Shown here piece by piece: positions 25,888 through 41,166 of a DNA stretch of 64,000 bases. Position 1 is the stretch's first letter. The number at the start of each line of letters is the position of its first letter. Source of the DNA: Chloroflexota bacterium (GTDB lineage Bacteria > Chloroflexota > Anaerolineae > Promineifilales > Promineifilaceae); NCBI GenBank assembly GCA_014584575.1, contig JACTMP010000026.1, positions 1 through 64,000 of the forward strand. Reading direction: 5' to 3'. The position numbers were made by a program, and so were the translations under genes. A model generated the notes under the pieces. The model did no database searches and was not told the origin of the DNA. It worked only from the letters and a program-made list of their open reading frames with translations.

Positions 25888-28611
25888 ATGGGAGACATGT
25901 CAGACCAGGAAGGGCGACGGCCGTTCCTGGAAGTTAGACCGGAACCGCCCCCGGTCACAGATAGCCCCCTGCTGCACACCAAACTGCGCACACCTGTTGC
26001 CATCCCCACCTTACTCACCCGCCCCCGCCTCATCAGCCAGTTAAGCCTGCACCCCAATGGTTACCTGACACTGCTATCTGCCCCCGCCGGTTTTGGCAAA
26101 ACCACCCTGGCCCTGAATTGGATTCAGCAGCAGCCCTACCCGACGGCCTGGCTGACGTTGGATGAACAGGACAACGACCCCATCCTCTTCTGGCGTTATC
26201 TGGTCGCCGCTGTGCAGGTGGTAGATGCGCGTTTGGGGGCGCGGGCGCAGGCGGTGTTAGCATCGCCGACCAGAGTGTCGTTGGAAACGGCCGTCACCCT
26301 GCTCATCAACGATCTGCTTTCTCACCTGCCACCGGACACCCGGCTCATCCTGGTGCTGGATGACTTTCACTGGATTCACAACGCCGCCATTCACCAAAGC
26401 CTCAATTACCTGCTGCAACACCAACCACAGCAGCTCCATCTCATGCTGCTCACCCGCGCCGACCCGCCCCTGTCACTGGCGCGGCTGCGGGTGGAAGGGC
26501 GGCTGCTGGAACTGCGCGCCGCCGATTTACGCCTGACGCCGCCGGAAATCGCCGCCTTTTTCAGCCAGAAAATGGCCCTGAACATTCCCAAAACGGCCGT
26601 TGACCTGCTGGCAGAACAGACAGAAGGCTGGGCCGCCGGGCTGCAACTGGCGGCCCTGGCGGCCCTCACCTTGCGGCAGCAGGGCGCGGCCGATGTGGCC
26701 CGGCTGGTGCAGACGTTGGCCGGCGCCCGGCAGCATATTTTTGCTTACCTGATGGAAGAAGTGCTGCGCCATCAGCCAGCCGAAGAGCGCCAATTTTTGC
26801 AGCAAACGGCCGTACTGCCCGAATTTTGCCCATCATTGTGCATGGCCGTGACCGGCCAACCCGACGCCGCCCGCCTGCTGGCCCAACTGGCGGCCAAAAA
26901 TCTCTTCATCACCCCCCTGGACGAAACCGGCGAATGGTATCGTTACCATCCCCTGTTTGCCGAGATGCTGCGCGCCAACCTGGACGAAGCCACCCAGCGG
27001 GAATGTCACCGCCGCGCCGCTGCCTGGTTTGCCGACCACCAATACGCTCAAGACGCCATCCGCCACGCCCAGGCCGCCCAGGATTATGCCCTTATGGCCG
27101 ACTTGCTCGGCCAGACCTACAAAACGTTTCTGGCTCATGGTCTGCTCGTCTCCGTGAAAAACTGGTTTAGCGCCATTCCCCCGACCTACCAGACGCCGCG
27201 CATCCGGCTGATTTCCGCCTGGGCCAGGGTGTATGAGAGCAACGAAACCGAACTCCACCAGATTATTGCCGACATCACCGCTCAGTTTCCCGGTGGTAAA
27301 CCTGATCCGGCGCTGCAAGGAGAAATGTTGGCAGTGCAGGCCATTTACGCCTCACTGTACGGCCATCTTGCCCAGGCCATCGCCCTGGCCCAACAGGCGC
27401 TCCCCCTAATTGCCCCCACCGATTACCTGAGTAAAGCCGCCGCCCATCATGCCCTGGGTAACGCCTACCGTTTACAAGGTGATTTGAATCCGGCGTTGGC
27501 GGCTTATGCCCAGGCCCGGCAGGAATTTGACAAACTGGGTCGCGTCTTTATGGCCCACCTGCCGCTATACCGCATGGCCCATATCCAGGTTTTACAGGGG
27601 CGGCTGCACCAGGCGTTGCAGACCTATGAGACGGTGCGCCAGCACGCGCTGGCGGCCGGGGCCGAACCGGTCATTGCCAGCGGTGAAATTTTCGGTTATC
27701 TCAGCGACCTGTACTGCGAATGGAATGAACTGGAAAAGGCTGTGGCTTACGCCGAACAAGAGATTGAACTGGCGCAGATGGGGCATTTTTTGCTGGCGTT
27801 GGTGGATGGTTACTTGAAGCTGGCGGCGGCTAAAGCAGCGCAGGGGGAGGTTTCAGGTGCGCGGCAGGCGTTAACACTGGCTATGGACACGGCCGTGCAA
27901 CTGCAATCCGCCCCCCATTCCGCCCTGGTAGCCATGGAACAGGCACGGCATGATCTGGCGTGGGGCAATCTGGCCGCAGCCGTGGCCTGGGCCGCCGGAT
28001 ATGCCCACCAACGCCAGAGTGGAAACTGCCCGCTGCAACCATTGGATTCACAAACGGCCGTCGTCTTGATGGCGCGCATCTGGCTGGCGCAGGGGCATAT
28101 CACCCCTGCGCTCGATTTGTTGCAAGAGATGTTGCCCACCTTTGAAGCTGCCGGACGCATTCGGCTGAGGGTCGAGGCGCACATTTTGCAGGCGTTGGGC
28201 TGGACGGCGCAGGCGCAGCCGGCGCCCGCCCGCCAGGCGCTCACTCACGCCCTGACGTTAGCTCAGGGTGAGGCGTACATCCGCGTCTTCATCGAAAATG
28301 GCGCGACCATTGTCCCCCTGCTGACCCCAATAGCCCAATTATTCCCCGACTATGTGCCCCAACTGTTAGCCCTTTTGCCGCCAGGCGGTAACTCCACAAA
28401 TGGTCGCCTGCTTGACCCGTTGACCGAACGGGAACTGGAAATCCTGCGGCTTATCGCCCAGGGCTGCTCCAATTACCAGATTGCCGACCAGTTGGTGATC
28501 AGTGTGGGCACGGTGAAAGGGCACGTGAACCACATCTTGAGCAAGCTGGATGCCCAAAGCCGCACCCAGGCCGTCGCCCGCGCCCGCGAACTTCATTTGC
28601 TTGCTGATTAA
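25888..28611 (+). CDS. MalT-like LuxR-family transcriptional regulator
   Basis: 907 residues with MalT/LAL architecture. The STAND-type NTPase has Walker A at LSAPAGFGKTTLALNW (residues 66-80) and Walker B-like LILVLDDFHWI. A winged-helix region and a long TPR-like array (about 400-800) follow. The C-terminal LuxR helix-turn-helix is LTERELEILRLIAQGCSNYQ, IADQLVISVGTVKGHVNHIL (843-905). Such proteins are ATP-dependent activators switched by a sugar or other ligand. It lies directly upstream of the large cellulase gene on the same strand, which makes a role in polysaccharide use possible but unproven. Confidence 0.9.
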   Translation: MGDMSDQEGRRPFLEVRPEPPPVTDSPLLHTKLRTPVAIPTLLTRPRLISQLSLHPNGYLTLLSAPAGFGKTTLALNWIQQQPYPTAWLTLDEQDNDPILFWRYLVAAVQVVDARLGARAQAVLASPTRVSLETAVTLLINDLLSHLPPDTRLILVLDDFHWIHNAAIHQSLNYLLQHQPQQLHLMLLTRADPPLSLARLRVEGRLLELRAADLRLTPPEIAAFFSQKMALNIPKTAVDLLAEQTEGWAAGLQLAALAALTLRQQGAADVARLVQTLAGARQHIFAYLMEEVLRHQPAEERQFLQQTAVLPEFCPSLCMAVTGQPDAARLLAQLAAKNLFITPLDETGEWYRYHPLFAEMLRANLDEATQRECHRRAAAWFADHQYAQDAIRHAQAAQDYALMADLLGQTYKTFLAHGLLVSVKNWFSAIPPTYQTPRIRLISAWARVYESNETELHQIIADITAQFPGGKPDPALQGEMLAVQAIYASLYGHLAQAIALAQQALPLIAPTDYLSKAAAHHALGNAYRLQGDLNPALAAYAQARQEFDKLGRVFMAHLPLYRMAHIQVLQGRLHQALQTYETVRQHALAAGAEPVIASGEIFGYLSDLYCEWNELEKAVAYAEQEIELAQMGHFLLALVDGYLKLAAAKAAQGEVSGARQALTLAMDTAVQLQSAPHSALVAMEQARHDLAWGNLAAAVAWAAGYAHQRQSGNCPLQPLDSQTAVVLMARIWLAQGHITPALDLLQEMLPTFEAAGRIRLRVEAHILQALGWTAQAQPAPARQALTHALTLAQGEAYIRVFIENGATIVPLLTPIAQLFPDYVPQLLALLPPGGNSTNGRLLDPLTERELEILRLIAQGCSNYQIADQLVISVGTVKGHVNHILSKLDAQSRTQAVARARELHLLAD

Positions 28612-28863
28612 GGCGTAACCATACACCTGTATTTTTTTTGCCACCTTTGCCACTGTTTAGTCAAATTGCCCCAAGAGGCGTGAAGAATTTTGGGTTGAGG
28701 ACAGGGGCGTTTTCCCAACTGTCTTCAACCCGCTAACCCGCAGACAACCCACAAGTGAGTTGGTTATATCAGGTGTGCCCGGCAGCGGCACGGCCGTTGT
28801 CCGCCCCTGCCCACACCAGAAGGAGGTGTTTGCTGATTTATTGCCCCATTATTTTTTTAACCC

Positions 28864-28883
28864 CTTTGGGAGCGCTCCCAAAG
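28864..28883. promoter_or_regulatory. CelR/CebR-type operator palindrome
   Basis: The 20 bases CTTTGGGAGCGCTCCCAAAG are a perfect palindrome. Their core TGGGAGCGCTCCCA (28867-28880) is the operator of the LacI-family cellulase repressor CelR of Thermobifida fusca and CebR of Streptomyces, released by cellobiose. It lies 71-84 bases before the cellulase start. No LacI-family gene is present in the window, so the regulator would be encoded elsewhere. Confidence 0.75.
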
Positions 28884-28896
28884 AAAAAGAAAGTAG

Positions 28897-33966
<5,070 letters not shown>

Positions 33967-33977
33967 GCCGGAGCTGC

Positions 33978-34076
33978 TGTCATTCCGAGCGAAGTCTGCG
34001 GAGCGAGGAATCCCGTTACTCTTGTTATGCCAGCGTCTCTGGGATTCCTCGGACGGAAGCCGTCCTCGGAATGACA
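33978..34076. repeat. TGTCATTCCGAG hairpin repeat, diverged full copy
   Basis: Starts TGTCATTCCGAGCGAAGTC and ends CGGAATGACA, with inner GGAATCCC...GGGATTCC arms. Same design as 14466-14553 but diverged inside. It lies 12 bases after the cellulase stop. Confidence 0.78.
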
Positions 34077-34198
34077 CTTTTGTCTGAACAGTTGTCTGAA
34101 CGGAATTTAATGCCATTCGTGCCAATTTTTGGTTGAATGGGGTTTTGTGTAATCTGTAGGGGGTGGGCACAAAGCCATGCCCTTATGATAGGTAAAGA

Positions 34199-34228
34199 GA
34201 CACGGCCGTAGCGTCCGTGTCCTTTTTT
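34199..34228 (+). terminator. Possible intrinsic terminator
   Basis: GACACGG pairs with CCGTGTC around a 9-base loop, followed at once by CTTTTTT. This is one of few hairpins here with a T-run. It could end transcription from the cellulase gene about 230 bases upstream. One ACGGCCGT copy makes up the left arm and part of the loop. Confidence 0.45.
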
Positions 34229-34332
34229 GTCTGCCTGCTGGCACACTACCATGTATACTTTGTCCACGTATTGCCGTCGCTGGCCAGAGAGCACTTATCT
34301 GGCAAGGCAAAAACCGGCTGGCTCTCGCAGAT

Positions 34333-37300
34333 ATGATACCGATGGAACAGTTGATTCTCTATCTGGCTATATTAACCATTGGCCTGGAAGTGGGCCTGAT
34401 GGTGATTGGTTATCTGGCAGACGCGCATGCCTATCTCAATCGTGTTTTTGTGTTGTACTTGCTGTCATTGATTGTGAGCGCCTTTGGTATTGTCTTGATG
34501 GTGACAGCGCAGACGTTTGTGGTAGCGGCGGTGGGCATCTGGCTACATGCGGTGGCGATCTTTTGGGCGGCGCCGATTCTGGCGCTGCTGTTGGTGGCGT
34601 TATTTGCGCCCTCATTTCGTTATCGTCGCCAGTTAACCTGGTCATTGTTTTTGCTGGGGGCGGTGATGATGTTGTTGATGGTAGTGGATATTTTTGTTCC
34701 GGCTGACCTGGTTTTCCGGCTTGAGGCGGCAGATTATACGCCGGGGTATATGTCTCTGGCGGAGTATCTGGTGGGGTTGTTTGGCCCACTGTTTTATGGC
34801 CTGACCGTGCGGTCTACACATCTATTTTTTCCCTTGTTTATATTATGGGCGCTGCTGTCTGGTATTACCCCGGCCAGAAGGCAAAAACCGGGGTGGCAGA
34901 TATTGGCGCTCTTGCTGGTGTTGGGCATAGCCAATGCGGCCATTTACTGGGTGGCGCCGGTGTTATTGGCGTTGGCTGGCTCTCTTTCGGTGGCGATCCT
35001 GATCGCCTGGGGCATCGGCCACCACCAGGTGTTGTCGCCGACACAAATTGGCGAGCGGCAGGCTTTGGACACGGCCGTGTTTGGCATTCTGGTGTTCGAT
35101 GAAAAAGGACAGTTATTGGAGTGGAACCGTACTGCCCGCTGCCTGCTGCCCGTTGCCGGCGAGTTTTCGGCTCATGCCACCACCTTGTTTACCTTACTGG
35201 ACTGGCTGGCAGTAACGGCCGAAAACCGTGAAGGCATCCTGGCCTTTATTCAAGAGACGACCCTTCCCCTGACGCACGACCGCAGCCTGGGTGTCATTTT
35301 GCCCGCCACCACACAGGCGACGTCTGTTACCTGGCTCTTGCTGCAATTTTCGGCCATATTCAGTGATGGTCGGCCCGTGGGGATATTGTGTACGGTGGAT
35401 GACCAGACGGCCGTGCGCGAATCGCAAAACAAACTGGAATTAGCCCGCCAATCATTAGAGCAATTTGCCTACCGCACCGCCCTGCTGAACGAAATTACCC
35501 AAACCGGCATTAGCAACATGGACATGGACACCATGCTCCAGCGTTTTGCCGACCGGCTGGGTGATCTTTTTATTGCCAATGGTTGTTACATTACGCTGTG
35601 GGATACCCGTCGCAACCTGGTGCTGCCGGGCGCCGCTTATGGGCCGATGCGCCAGATTTATCCGACTATCCCCATCATGGCCGATAAACCTACCGTGACC
35701 GAGGTTGTCTTAGAATCAGGTCAATATCTGGTTATAGAAGACCTGGCAGATTCTGAATTCAGTCATTTTTACCAGGTACCTTCCTTCACCGGCTATTCCA
35801 TGCTGGCGGTACCGTTGATTGCTGGTGGGCAAAAATTAGGCGCGATTTTGGTCATATTTGGTTACGGGCAGAGCATCGGCTCATCAGAAATAGACCTGGG
35901 TGAGCAGGCGGCCAACCAGATTGCTCTGGCGATTGCCAAAATGTATTTGTTAGAAGCAGAAAGAGAACAGCGAGAACTGGCTGAGACATTACACGATATT
36001 GGCACTGCGCTCACCGTTACCCTGGAATATGATGCTTTGTTGGATGTCACCCTATCCCAAATTCAACGAGTAGTGCCTTATGATACGGCCAACATCACTT
36101 TGTTAGAGCGGGGCGAAATTCGTGTGGTGCGAGTTGCTGGCTACGAATCATTCACCAGTGCGCCGCCAGACCAGATGTTGGACAGGCCGTTCACATTGGC
36201 GTCGTTGGCCAGCTTTCGCCAGGTGGTGGAGACGCGGCAGCCATTATGCGTGCCCGATACGCGCCAGTTTGCGGGCTGGGTGGTGACGCCGGCCACACGC
36301 CACGTGCGCTCCTGGATAGGGGTGCCGCTGCTGATGGGGGAAGAAGTTATCGGGTTCTTATGCGTGGATAAAACGCAGCCGGATTTTTACGATGAGAGCC
36401 ACAAACAGCGGTTGGCCGCTTTGGGCAATCAGGTGGCGTTGGCGCTGCAACAGGCGCAATTGTTTACAGAATCACAGCGACAGGCGCAGCGTTTGGCCAT
36501 TTTGAATGAACTGGCCGCGCAAATGGTGGGGTTGGTCACCGTTCAGGAGTTAACGGATCTGGTGGTGCAGCGGCTGTATGAGGATTTTGACTACGACAAC
36601 GTGGTTGTGTTTATGATTGACCAGAACGATCCGGCATGGCTGTTTATGCAGAGTGTGGCCGGCGTTTATGTCTTTTTTGCCAACGGCCGTGACCACCGGC
36701 AACCTGTTGACAAAGGTATCATTGGGCGGGCGGCGGCGCGAGGGGAGTATGTGTTGGCAAATGACACGGCCGTAGACCCCGACTTTTTCCAACCACCAGG
36801 CTTCAACACCCGCGCCGAACTGGCTGTGCCCATCAAAATAGACCGCACGGTTTTAGGTGTATTGAATGTGGACAGCCACCAAACCTACAGCTTTGATCTG
36901 GCTGATGTCTCTCTGTTGACCATCGTGGCCGACCAATTGGCAACGGCCATCCAAAAAGCCCGTCTGTTTGAATTGACCCATCAACGCGCCCAGGAATTGG
37001 AAACACTCAGCATTGTTTCCGCCAAACTGCGGGCAGCCCATACCGTCAGCGATATGTTACCCATTGTGTTAGAGAACATTGTACAGGCGGTAAATGCGGC
37101 TGTTGGTGTGGTCTACCTGATGGACGAGACCGGCGAGCAGGTGGTGTCCCGCGAAGTTTACCCGGAGGGTGGTTACCTGTTGGGTCTTAAACACCGACCA
37201 GGGCAGGGCATCACCGGCTATGTGGCGCAAACCGGTGAACCATATTACACCAAAGATTTACAATCTGACCCCCTTTTGTTTCGCCAGGAAGGGGAAAATG

Positions 37301-38247
37301 CGTATTTGAGCCAATTGCATACCAGCGCCGCCCTGCCATTGCAGACGGAAGACCACATTATTGGTGTTATCCATATTGGCTTATCCAGCGAACATCAATT
37401 CTCGGAGCCTGAAAAACAGTTGCTCACGTCGCTCACCGATATTGCTGCTAACGCGCTCTACCGGGCGCAGGTCATGGAGTCTTTGGAGGAGCGAGTCGAG
37501 GAACGCACCCAGGCGTTAAGCCAGGCAAATGTCCGTTTGCAGGAATTGGACCGCTTGAAGTCTAAATTTATTTCTGATGTGACCCATGAATTGCGCACAC
37601 CGGTGGCAAATTTGAACCTGTATCTGGATTTGCTGAAGATGGGTCGGCCAGAGAAAAAAGAGCACTATCTGGAAGTCATTCGGGGTCAGGCGGCGCGGCT
37701 GACGCAACTGGTGCAGGCAACGATACAGGCGCCGGAGGTGGCAACCATGACATTGCCGGAACAGTTTGCGGTGGTGGATTTTGATCAGATAGTGCAAACG
37801 GCCGTGTCCACGTATGCTGACCGTGCCAAAGCTCAGGGGTTGGAACTCAGCGTCGAGATAGCGCCAGACCTGTCGCCCATCCGTGGTGACGAGGCACAAC
37901 TGACCCGCGCCGTGCAGGCGCTTCTTGCGAATGCGGTCAACTACACGGCCGAAGGGCGTATCACCGTGACAGTGGGCTGCCAGCCCGGCGGCGACCAGGT
38001 GCGTTTACAGATACAGGATACGGGCATGGGGATTGATGACGAAGATAAACCTTACATATTTGACCGTTTTTATCGTGGGCGTCAGGTGGGGCAGTTGACC
38101 ATTCCGGGCATGGGGATGGGGTTGTCATTGGCGCGAGAGATTGTGGAATGGCACAACGGCCGTATCCAGATAGACAGCACACCCGGCATTGGCACAACCT
38201 GCACCATTTGGTTACCGGCCCTGAAGAGTGAAAATGATGGCGGCTGA
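34333..38247 (+). CDS. Multi-GAF sensor histidine kinase
   Basis: 1,304 residues. Residues 1-235 have seven or eight hydrophobic helices (a 7TM-type sensor). A PAS-like domain follows (LDTAVFGILVFDEKGQLLEW), then about four GAF domains between residues 370 and 1045. A short coiled coil leads to HisKA (H1085 in FISDVTHELRTPVANL) and a HATPase domain with DTGMGIDDEDKPYIFDRFYR and GMGMGLSLAREIVE. It would sense signals at the membrane and in the cytoplasm and phosphorylate a response regulator; none is adjacent. It overlaps the following NDH-2 gene by about 14 bases. Confidence 0.92.
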   Translation: MIPMEQLILYLAILTIGLEVGLMVIGYLADAHAYLNRVFVLYLLSLIVSAFGIVLMVTAQTFVVAAVGIWLHAVAIFWAAPILALLLVALFAPSFRYRRQLTWSLFLLGAVMMLLMVVDIFVPADLVFRLEAADYTPGYMSLAEYLVGLFGPLFYGLTVRSTHLFFPLFILWALLSGITPARRQKPGWQILALLLVLGIANAAIYWVAPVLLALAGSLSVAILIAWGIGHHQVLSPTQIGERQALDTAVFGILVFDEKGQLLEWNRTARCLLPVAGEFSAHATTLFTLLDWLAVTAENREGILAFIQETTLPLTHDRSLGVILPATTQATSVTWLLLQFSAIFSDGRPVGILCTVDDQTAVRESQNKLELARQSLEQFAYRTALLNEITQTGISNMDMDTMLQRFADRLGDLFIANGCYITLWDTRRNLVLPGAAYGPMRQIYPTIPIMADKPTVTEVVLESGQYLVIEDLADSEFSHFYQVPSFTGYSMLAVPLIAGGQKLGAILVIFGYGQSIGSSEIDLGEQAANQIALAIAKMYLLEAEREQRELAETLHDIGTALTVTLEYDALLDVTLSQIQRVVPYDTANITLLERGEIRVVRVAGYESFTSAPPDQMLDRPFTLASLASFRQVVETRQPLCVPDTRQFAGWVVTPATRHVRSWIGVPLLMGEEVIGFLCVDKTQPDFYDESHKQRLAALGNQVALALQQAQLFTESQRQAQRLAILNELAAQMVGLVTVQELTDLVVQRLYEDFDYDNVVVFMIDQNDPAWLFMQSVAGVYVFFANGRDHRQPVDKGIIGRAAARGEYVLANDTAVDPDFFQPPGFNTRAELAVPIKIDRTVLGVLNVDSHQTYSFDLADVSLLTIVADQLATAIQKARLFELTHQRAQELETLSIVSAKLRAAHTVSDMLPIVLENIVQAVNAAVGVVYLMDETGEQVVSREVYPEGGYLLGLKHRPGQGITGYVAQTGEPYYTKDLQSDPLLFRQEGENAYLSQLHTSAALPLQTEDHIIGVIHIGLSSEHQFSEPEKQLLTSLTDIAANALYRAQVMESLEERVEERTQALSQANVRLQELDRLKSKFISDVTHELRTPVANLNLYLDLLKMGRPEKKEHYLEVIRGQAARLTQLVQATIQAPEVATMTLPEQFAVVDFDQIVQTAVSTYADRAKAQGLELSVEIAPDLSPIRGDEAQLTRAVQALLANAVNYTAEGRITVTVGCQPGGDQVRLQIQDTGMGIDDEDKPYIFDRFYRGRQVGQLTIPGMGMGLSLAREIVEWHNGRIQIDSTPGIGTTCTIWLPALKSENDGG

Positions 38248-39607
38248 TGCCAATGCCGCAAAAGGACAAGACATGGTTTCGGAAGCAAATAATGCGGATG
38301 AGCGACCGCAAGTGATTATTATCGGCGCCGGCTTTGGTGGTGTTTGGGCGGCTAAAACATTGGTTCGCCTGCCTGTGCGCGTGACGATGCTAGACAAAAA
38401 CAATTACCACACCTTCTTGCCGCTGCTCTACCAGGTGGCAGCGGCGGAAATTGAACCGGAGCAGATTGGCTATCCGGTGCGCGGCATTTTGCGCCGTATG
38501 CCCAATGTGACTTTTACTCTGGCGGAGGTCACGGCCGTTGACCTCGCTGCCCAAACCGTCACCACCAACCACGCCACGCTGGCCTATGATTACCTGATAG
38601 TGGCGACCGGCAGCGTGACCCAGTTTTTTGGTACGCCAGGTGCTGCGGCTCATGCTTTTTCACTCAAAACGATGGAAGAGGGGGTGCGGCTGCGCAACCA
38701 CATCCTGACCTGTTTTGAACGAGCGGTTCATGCCACCCCGGATGAACGGCGACGCCTGTTGACGTTTGTGGTGGTGGGCGGCGGCCCTACCGGGGTGGAA
38801 TATGCCGGGGCGTTGTCTGAATTGGTGCATGGCCCGCTGCGCAAGGATTTCCCGGAACTGGATATAGCCGAGGTGTCCATTGTGCTGTTGGAAGCGGCCG
38901 GCCGTGTCTTGGGCGGCATGTCTGAATCGCTGAGTGCATATGCCGCCCAATCGCTGCACAAGATGAAGGTGGAGGTGCGTCTGGAACAGCGGGTCACGGC
39001 CGTGTCCGGCACGGCCGTGACGCTGCATGATGACTCCGAAATCCCCACCAGCACCGTTGTCTGGGTAGCGGGTGTGGGTGGCGAGGCGCTGGCGAAGGAA
39101 TCGGGTATTGAGGTATTGGGCAACGGCCGTGTGCCCGTCCAGCCTACCTTGCAACTGCCCCAACATGAGCGCGTTTTTGCCATCGGCGACCTGGCCGCTT
39201 TTCCCGCCGAGGGCGGCGGTTGGCTGCCCATGGTGGCCCAGGTGGCCATCCAACAAGGCATTCACGCTGCCCAAAACATTGGGCGGCATCAGTTGGCACA
39301 GCCCTTAACCCCCTTTGTTTATTGGGACAAAGGCACAATGGCGACCATTGGCCGGAATAAAGCGGTGGTGAACTGGCACGGCCGTAGCTTCACCGGTTTC
39401 CTGGCCTGGCTTATCTGGTCGGTGGTGCATATCATGTATCTCATTGGCTTTCGTAACCGCATCATGGTCATGCTCAGTTGGGGCTGGCGTTACTTCACCT
39501 TTGAGCAGATGGTGCGCCTGATTATGCCTTCTACACGCGCCGGCTGGTTGGCTATTGCCCCCCAGGATGCTTTTAAGAGAGACGCCTATGAAGAATCAGC
39601 AGATTAA
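38234..39607 (+). CDS. Type II NADH dehydrogenase-like FAD oxidoreductase
   Basis: About 457 residues. The FAD-binding Rossmann motif is [17 protein letters not shown]. The family blocks [34 protein letters not shown], the NAD motif [20 protein letters not shown] and the FAD block FAIGDLAAF follow. The C-terminus has a hydrophobic stretch ([20 protein letters not shown]), as in membrane-bound NDH-2. It passes electrons from NADH to quinone without pumping. The start overlaps the kinase gene; GTG 38228 and ATG 38234 are both possible. Confidence 0.9.
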   Translation: MMAADANAAKGQDMVSEANNADERPQVIIIGAGFGGVWAAKTLVRLPVRVTMLDKNNYHTFLPLLYQVAAAEIEPEQIGYPVRGILRRMPNVTFTLAEVTAVDLAAQTVTTNHATLAYDYLIVATGSVTQFFGTPGAAAHAFSLKTMEEGVRLRNHILTCFERAVHATPDERRRLLTFVVVGGGPTGVEYAGALSELVHGPLRKDFPELDIAEVSIVLLEAAGRVLGGMSESLSAYAAQSLHKMKVEVRLEQRVTAVSGTAVTLHDDSEIPTSTVVWVAGVGGEALAKESGIEVLGNGRVPVQPTLQLPQHERVFAIGDLAAFPAEGGGWLPMVAQVAIQQGIHAAQNIGRHQLAQPLTPFVYWDKGTMATIGRNKAVVNWHGRSFTGFLAWLIWSVVHIMYLIGFRNRIMVMLSWGWRYFTFEQMVRLIMPSTRAGWLAIAPQDAFKRDAYEESAD

Positions 39608-40070
39608 AATGGGCAAGATGAAACATATCGCCCTGGTAGCCCATGACAATAAAAAGGATGACTTGCTGGAATGGGCCAGGTTTAACAAAGAGACGTTGCA
39701 GCGCCACATTTTGTTTGCCACCGGCACCACCGGCTGGTTGTTGCAGGAGCAGTTGGGGCTGCCCATTCACCGTATGTTAAGCGGGCCGCTGGGCGGCGAC
39801 CAGCAAATTGGGGCCAAGATCGCTGAGGGAGAGATAGATTGCCTCATCTTTTTCTGGGACCCGCTGATGGCGCAGCCCCATGACCCAGACGTGCGGGCGC
39901 TGCTGCGGCTGGCGGCTGTGTGGAACATCCCCATTGCGACCAACCGCACCACCGCCGACTTTCTCATCTCCTCGCCGCTGATGGGCGGCGAATATACGCG
40001 CCTGCTGGTGGATTATGATGAGTATAAGGAGCGGCTCAGTCACCAATATGGCGAAGGAGCGTCAGCGTAA
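39588..40070 (+). CDS. mgsA: Methylglyoxal synthase
   Basis: About 160 residues. [20 protein letters not shown] begins the MGS fold. The phosphate-binding loop is [10 protein letters not shown], and the catalytic region is [20 protein letters not shown], whose Asp and Gly residues match the family. [16 protein letters not shown] follows. The enzyme converts dihydroxyacetone phosphate to methylglyoxal, a phosphate-releasing bypass of glycolysis. It overlaps the end of the NDH-2 gene by 20 bases, so the two are probably cotranscribed. A shorter start at MKHIAL (39618) is possible. Confidence 0.93.
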   Translation: MKNQQIKMGKMKHIALVAHDNKKDDLLEWARFNKETLQRHILFATGTTGWLLQEQLGLPIHRMLSGPLGGDQQIGAKIAEGEIDCLIFFWDPLMAQPHDPDVRALLRLAAVWNIPIATNRTTADFLISSPLMGGEYTRLLVDYDEYKERLSHQYGEGASA

Positions 40071-40083
40071 TTGCGTAGCGCGA

Positions 40084-41076
40084 TTATGCAAAATGCGCTG
40101 CTAAAAAGCGCGCCGCCTGTCGCTCCGCCCACCAGCTAAGCTGGCCCGGCTGGCCCTCAGCAAAACCAACGTGGCCGCCGTGTGGGGTGATCACGGCCGT
40201 CAGGCAGGGATTGGCCGCTAAATCATCATACGGAATGTCATCGGGGTGGAAGAGAGGGTCATCCAGGGCGCGGATGATAAGGGTGGGCACGCGAATGGTG
40301 GAAAGGAAACGGCCGCTGCTGTTTTGCCGGTAATACTCCCAGACATCGGCAAACCCATACAATGGCACGGTCAGCGCCTCGTCCAGTTCCCGGAATGTAG
40401 TAGCCGCCAGCACTTGCTCCATGTTTACCAATCCATCCAGCAAAGGGGCGCGCGCTTGCATTTTTTGGTGCAGGGCACGCATGAAGTAACGGTTGTAAAC
40501 CCGGCTGATGCTGTTTTCCACCACTTCCATGCTGCGGTCCAGCGCAAATGGCGGCGACACGGCGGCGGCGGCAATGAGCGGGCAGTCACGCCCCTGTTCA
40601 CCCAGATACTTCAACAACATGTTTGCCCCCAGCGAAAAGCCAACGGCCCCTAACGCTGATTGTGGAAACCACCGCTGCAATTGCTCCAGCACAAGGATGA
40701 CATCGCCGGTAGCCCCGGCGTGGTAGGTATATGGCTTGCGGTTGATTTGCCCGCTGCAAGAACGAAAATTGATGCCCACGCTGCGGACGCCGCGCCGGGC
40801 GAGTTGGCGGTATGTTTCGTAAGCGTAGCTGGAGCGGGCGCTGCCTTCCAACCCGTGCAGCAGCAGCACCAGCGGCGCGTCGTCTGGCGGTAAATGACCG
40901 GCCACTTCGGGAAAGTCGAGGTCCAGGAAATCGCCATCGGGTGTGTCAATGCGCCAGCGGTGGAAGATAATGCCTTCCTGGACACGGCCGTAATGCCCGG
41001 CTACCGTCTGCATATGACAGTTAGCAATGCCTCTGGCTGGCCGAAAAGGTTCGAGTTCAAACGCAGGTTGTGTCAT
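40084..41076 (-). CDS. YheT-like alpha/beta hydrolase
   Basis: 330 residues. PFRPARGIANCHMQTVAGHY is the family's N-terminal signature. LVLLLHGLEGSARSSYAYET is the oxyanion region, GAVGFSLGANMLLKYLGE the nucleophile elbow, ALDDPLFHPDDIP the acid and TPHGGHVGF the histidine. YheT/ABHD1-3-type esterases act on lipids or small esters. The frame runs on upstream to 41460 but only across repeat words, so the start is MTQPAFELEP. It is convergent with mgsA, with a 13-base gap. Confidence 0.9.
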   Translation of the reverse strand: MTQPAFELEPFRPARGIANCHMQTVAGHYGRVQEGIIFHRWRIDTPDGDFLDLDFPEVAGHLPPDDAPLVLLLHGLEGSARSSYAYETYRQLARRGVRSVGINFRSCSGQINRKPYTYHAGATGDVILVLEQLQRWFPQSALGAVGFSLGANMLLKYLGEQGRDCPLIAAAAVSPPFALDRSMEVVENSISRVYNRYFMRALHQKMQARAPLLDGLVNMEQVLAATTFRELDEALTVPLYGFADVWEYYRQNSSGRFLSTIRVPTLIIRALDDPLFHPDDIPYDDLAANPCLTAVITPHGGHVGFAEGQPGQLSWWAERQAARFLAAHFA

Positions 41077-41166
41077 AATAGTGCCTGATTTTGTGGGATT
41101 TTGGTGTGTAAGGCAAGTGGCAGGTGGCAAGTGGCAGGTAGTAAGTGGAAGGAGTGGTGATTGGCT

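Larger units (their letters stand above)
33967..34332. other. Gene-free stretch downstream of the cellulase
   Basis: Contains the TGTCATTCCGAG repeat (33978-34076), then a possible intrinsic terminator (34199-34228), then about 100 bases of leader before the histidine kinase start. No gene is seen. Confidence 0.6.

Noticed and set aside
28867..28880. Chance palindrome explanation for the CelR-type site
   Set aside because: A perfect 20-bp palindrome with the exact known 14-bp core, directly before a cellulase gene, is very unlikely by chance.
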